Source of the DNA: Rhodospirillaceae bacterium
GTDB lineage: Bacteria; Pseudomonadota; Alphaproteobacteria; UBA828
NCBI GenBank assembly: GCA_028819955.1
Contig: JAPPKP010000034.1
Coordinates: forward strand, 1-16,419
Direction: 5' to 3'
Length of the DNA stretch: 16,419 bases
The notes under the pieces were generated by a model. It was not told the origin of the DNA and ran no database searches. It saw only the letters and a program-made list of their open reading frames with translations. Positions 16,110 through 16,419 of the stretch are shown here, one piece after another. Both the position numbers and the translations under genes were made by a program. Numbering within the stretch: position 1 is the first letter of the stretch; each line of letters opens with the position of its first letter.

Positions 16110-16419
16110 TTGCGGAGAAGCTCGTTGATCGAGGTCTTGGCCCGTGTGCCCGCGTCCACCCGCTTGACGATCACCGCGCAATAGAGGCCGGGGCCGGGCG
16201 ATCCGTCCGGCAGCGGCTTGCCTGGAATCGAGCCTGGCACGACGACCGAGTAGGGCGGAATGCGCCCGCGATGGATCTCGCCGGTCTCGCGATCGATCAC
16301 CCGGGTGGAGGCGCCGACATAGACGCCCATCGCCAGCACCGCGCCCCGCTCGACGATGACGCCTTCGGCCACCTCGCTGCGCGCGCCGACGAAGCAGTCG
16401 TCCTCGATGATGACCGGGT
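16106..16419 (-). CDS. dapD: Tetrahydrodipicolinate N-succinyltransferase, C-terminal part
   Basis: The last ~104 residues of DapD; the reading frame runs off the right edge of the window, so the first ~170-180 residues are missing here. DapD transfers succinate from succinyl-CoA to tetrahydrodipicolinate, two steps before DapE. The visible part shows left-handed beta-helix hexapeptide repeats ([37 protein letters not shown]) and the family tail [12 protein letters not shown]...INELLRN. An in-frame GTG at 16372 is internal, not a start. It is immediately upstream of dapE and overlaps its likely TTG start. Confidence 0.93.
   Translation of the reverse strand, partial: PVIIEDDCFVGARSEVAEGVIVERGAVLAMGVYVGASTRVIDRETGEIHRGRIPPYSVVVPGSIPGKPLPDGSPGPGLYCAVIVKRVDAGTRAKTSINELLRN

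Noticed and set aside
16110..16181. ATG at 16181 as the dapE start
   Set aside because: It lies inside dapD coding sequence and would add 24 residues with no similarity to DapE; the family begins near [14 protein letters not shown].

Overview
This 16.4-kb, GC-rich window looks like chromosomal DNA of an alphaproteobacterium. The evidence is the tightly overlapping dapF-mtaB-ftsY order, an FtsY without a long acidic N-terminal domain, a YejABEF transporter with a twin-arginine binding protein, a DUF1127 small protein, and a palindrome of the ATGGCCGGG...CCCGGCCAT type that is common between genes in this class. Genus cannot be told. No gene-free stretch exceeds about 250 bp; no rRNA, tRNA, CRISPR array or insertion sequence was seen.

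Layout. Left end (1-2371, minus strand): a palindromic repeat, an SDR oxidoreductase, a GT4 glycosyltransferase with an operator-like palindrome beside its start, a strong GC hairpin, and a DUF1127 small protein. Positions 2622-4549 (plus): a secreted ankyrin-repeat lipoprotein followed after 32 bp by a fluoroacetate-dehalogenase-like hydrolase with all the known active-site residues. Positions 4630-7636 (plus): dapF, mtaB and ftsY joined by start-stop overlaps. Positions 7639-8205 (minus): a NUDIX hydrolase convergent with ftsY, 2 bp away. Positions 8431-14202 (plus): yejA, yejB, yejE and yejF, a complete oligopeptide ABC importer, with a stem-loop between the binding protein and the first permease. 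Positions 14221-14881 (minus): a vapB-vapC type toxin-antitoxin pair whose promoter predicts a leaderless antitoxin mRNA. Positions 14925-16419 (minus): dapE and the 3' end of dapD, cut by the window edge.

How the genes fit together. Three genes of the succinylase route to meso-diaminopimelate and lysine (dapD, dapE, dapF) lie within 12 kb and bracket a Yej peptide importer. YejBEF has been linked to murein-peptide uptake in Agrobacterium, so a cell-wall precursor/recycling theme is possible but is inference. ftsY (membrane protein targeting) and mtaB (tRNA A37 methylthiolation) are housekeeping passengers of dapF. The ankyrin lipoprotein/dehalogenase stretch and the VapBC module are the accessory parts. 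No clearly new multi-gene system was found. The best leads are the ankyrin lipoprotein with two charged insertions, the dehalogenase, the promoter-operator-start codon nesting of vapBC, and the yejA-yejB hairpin.
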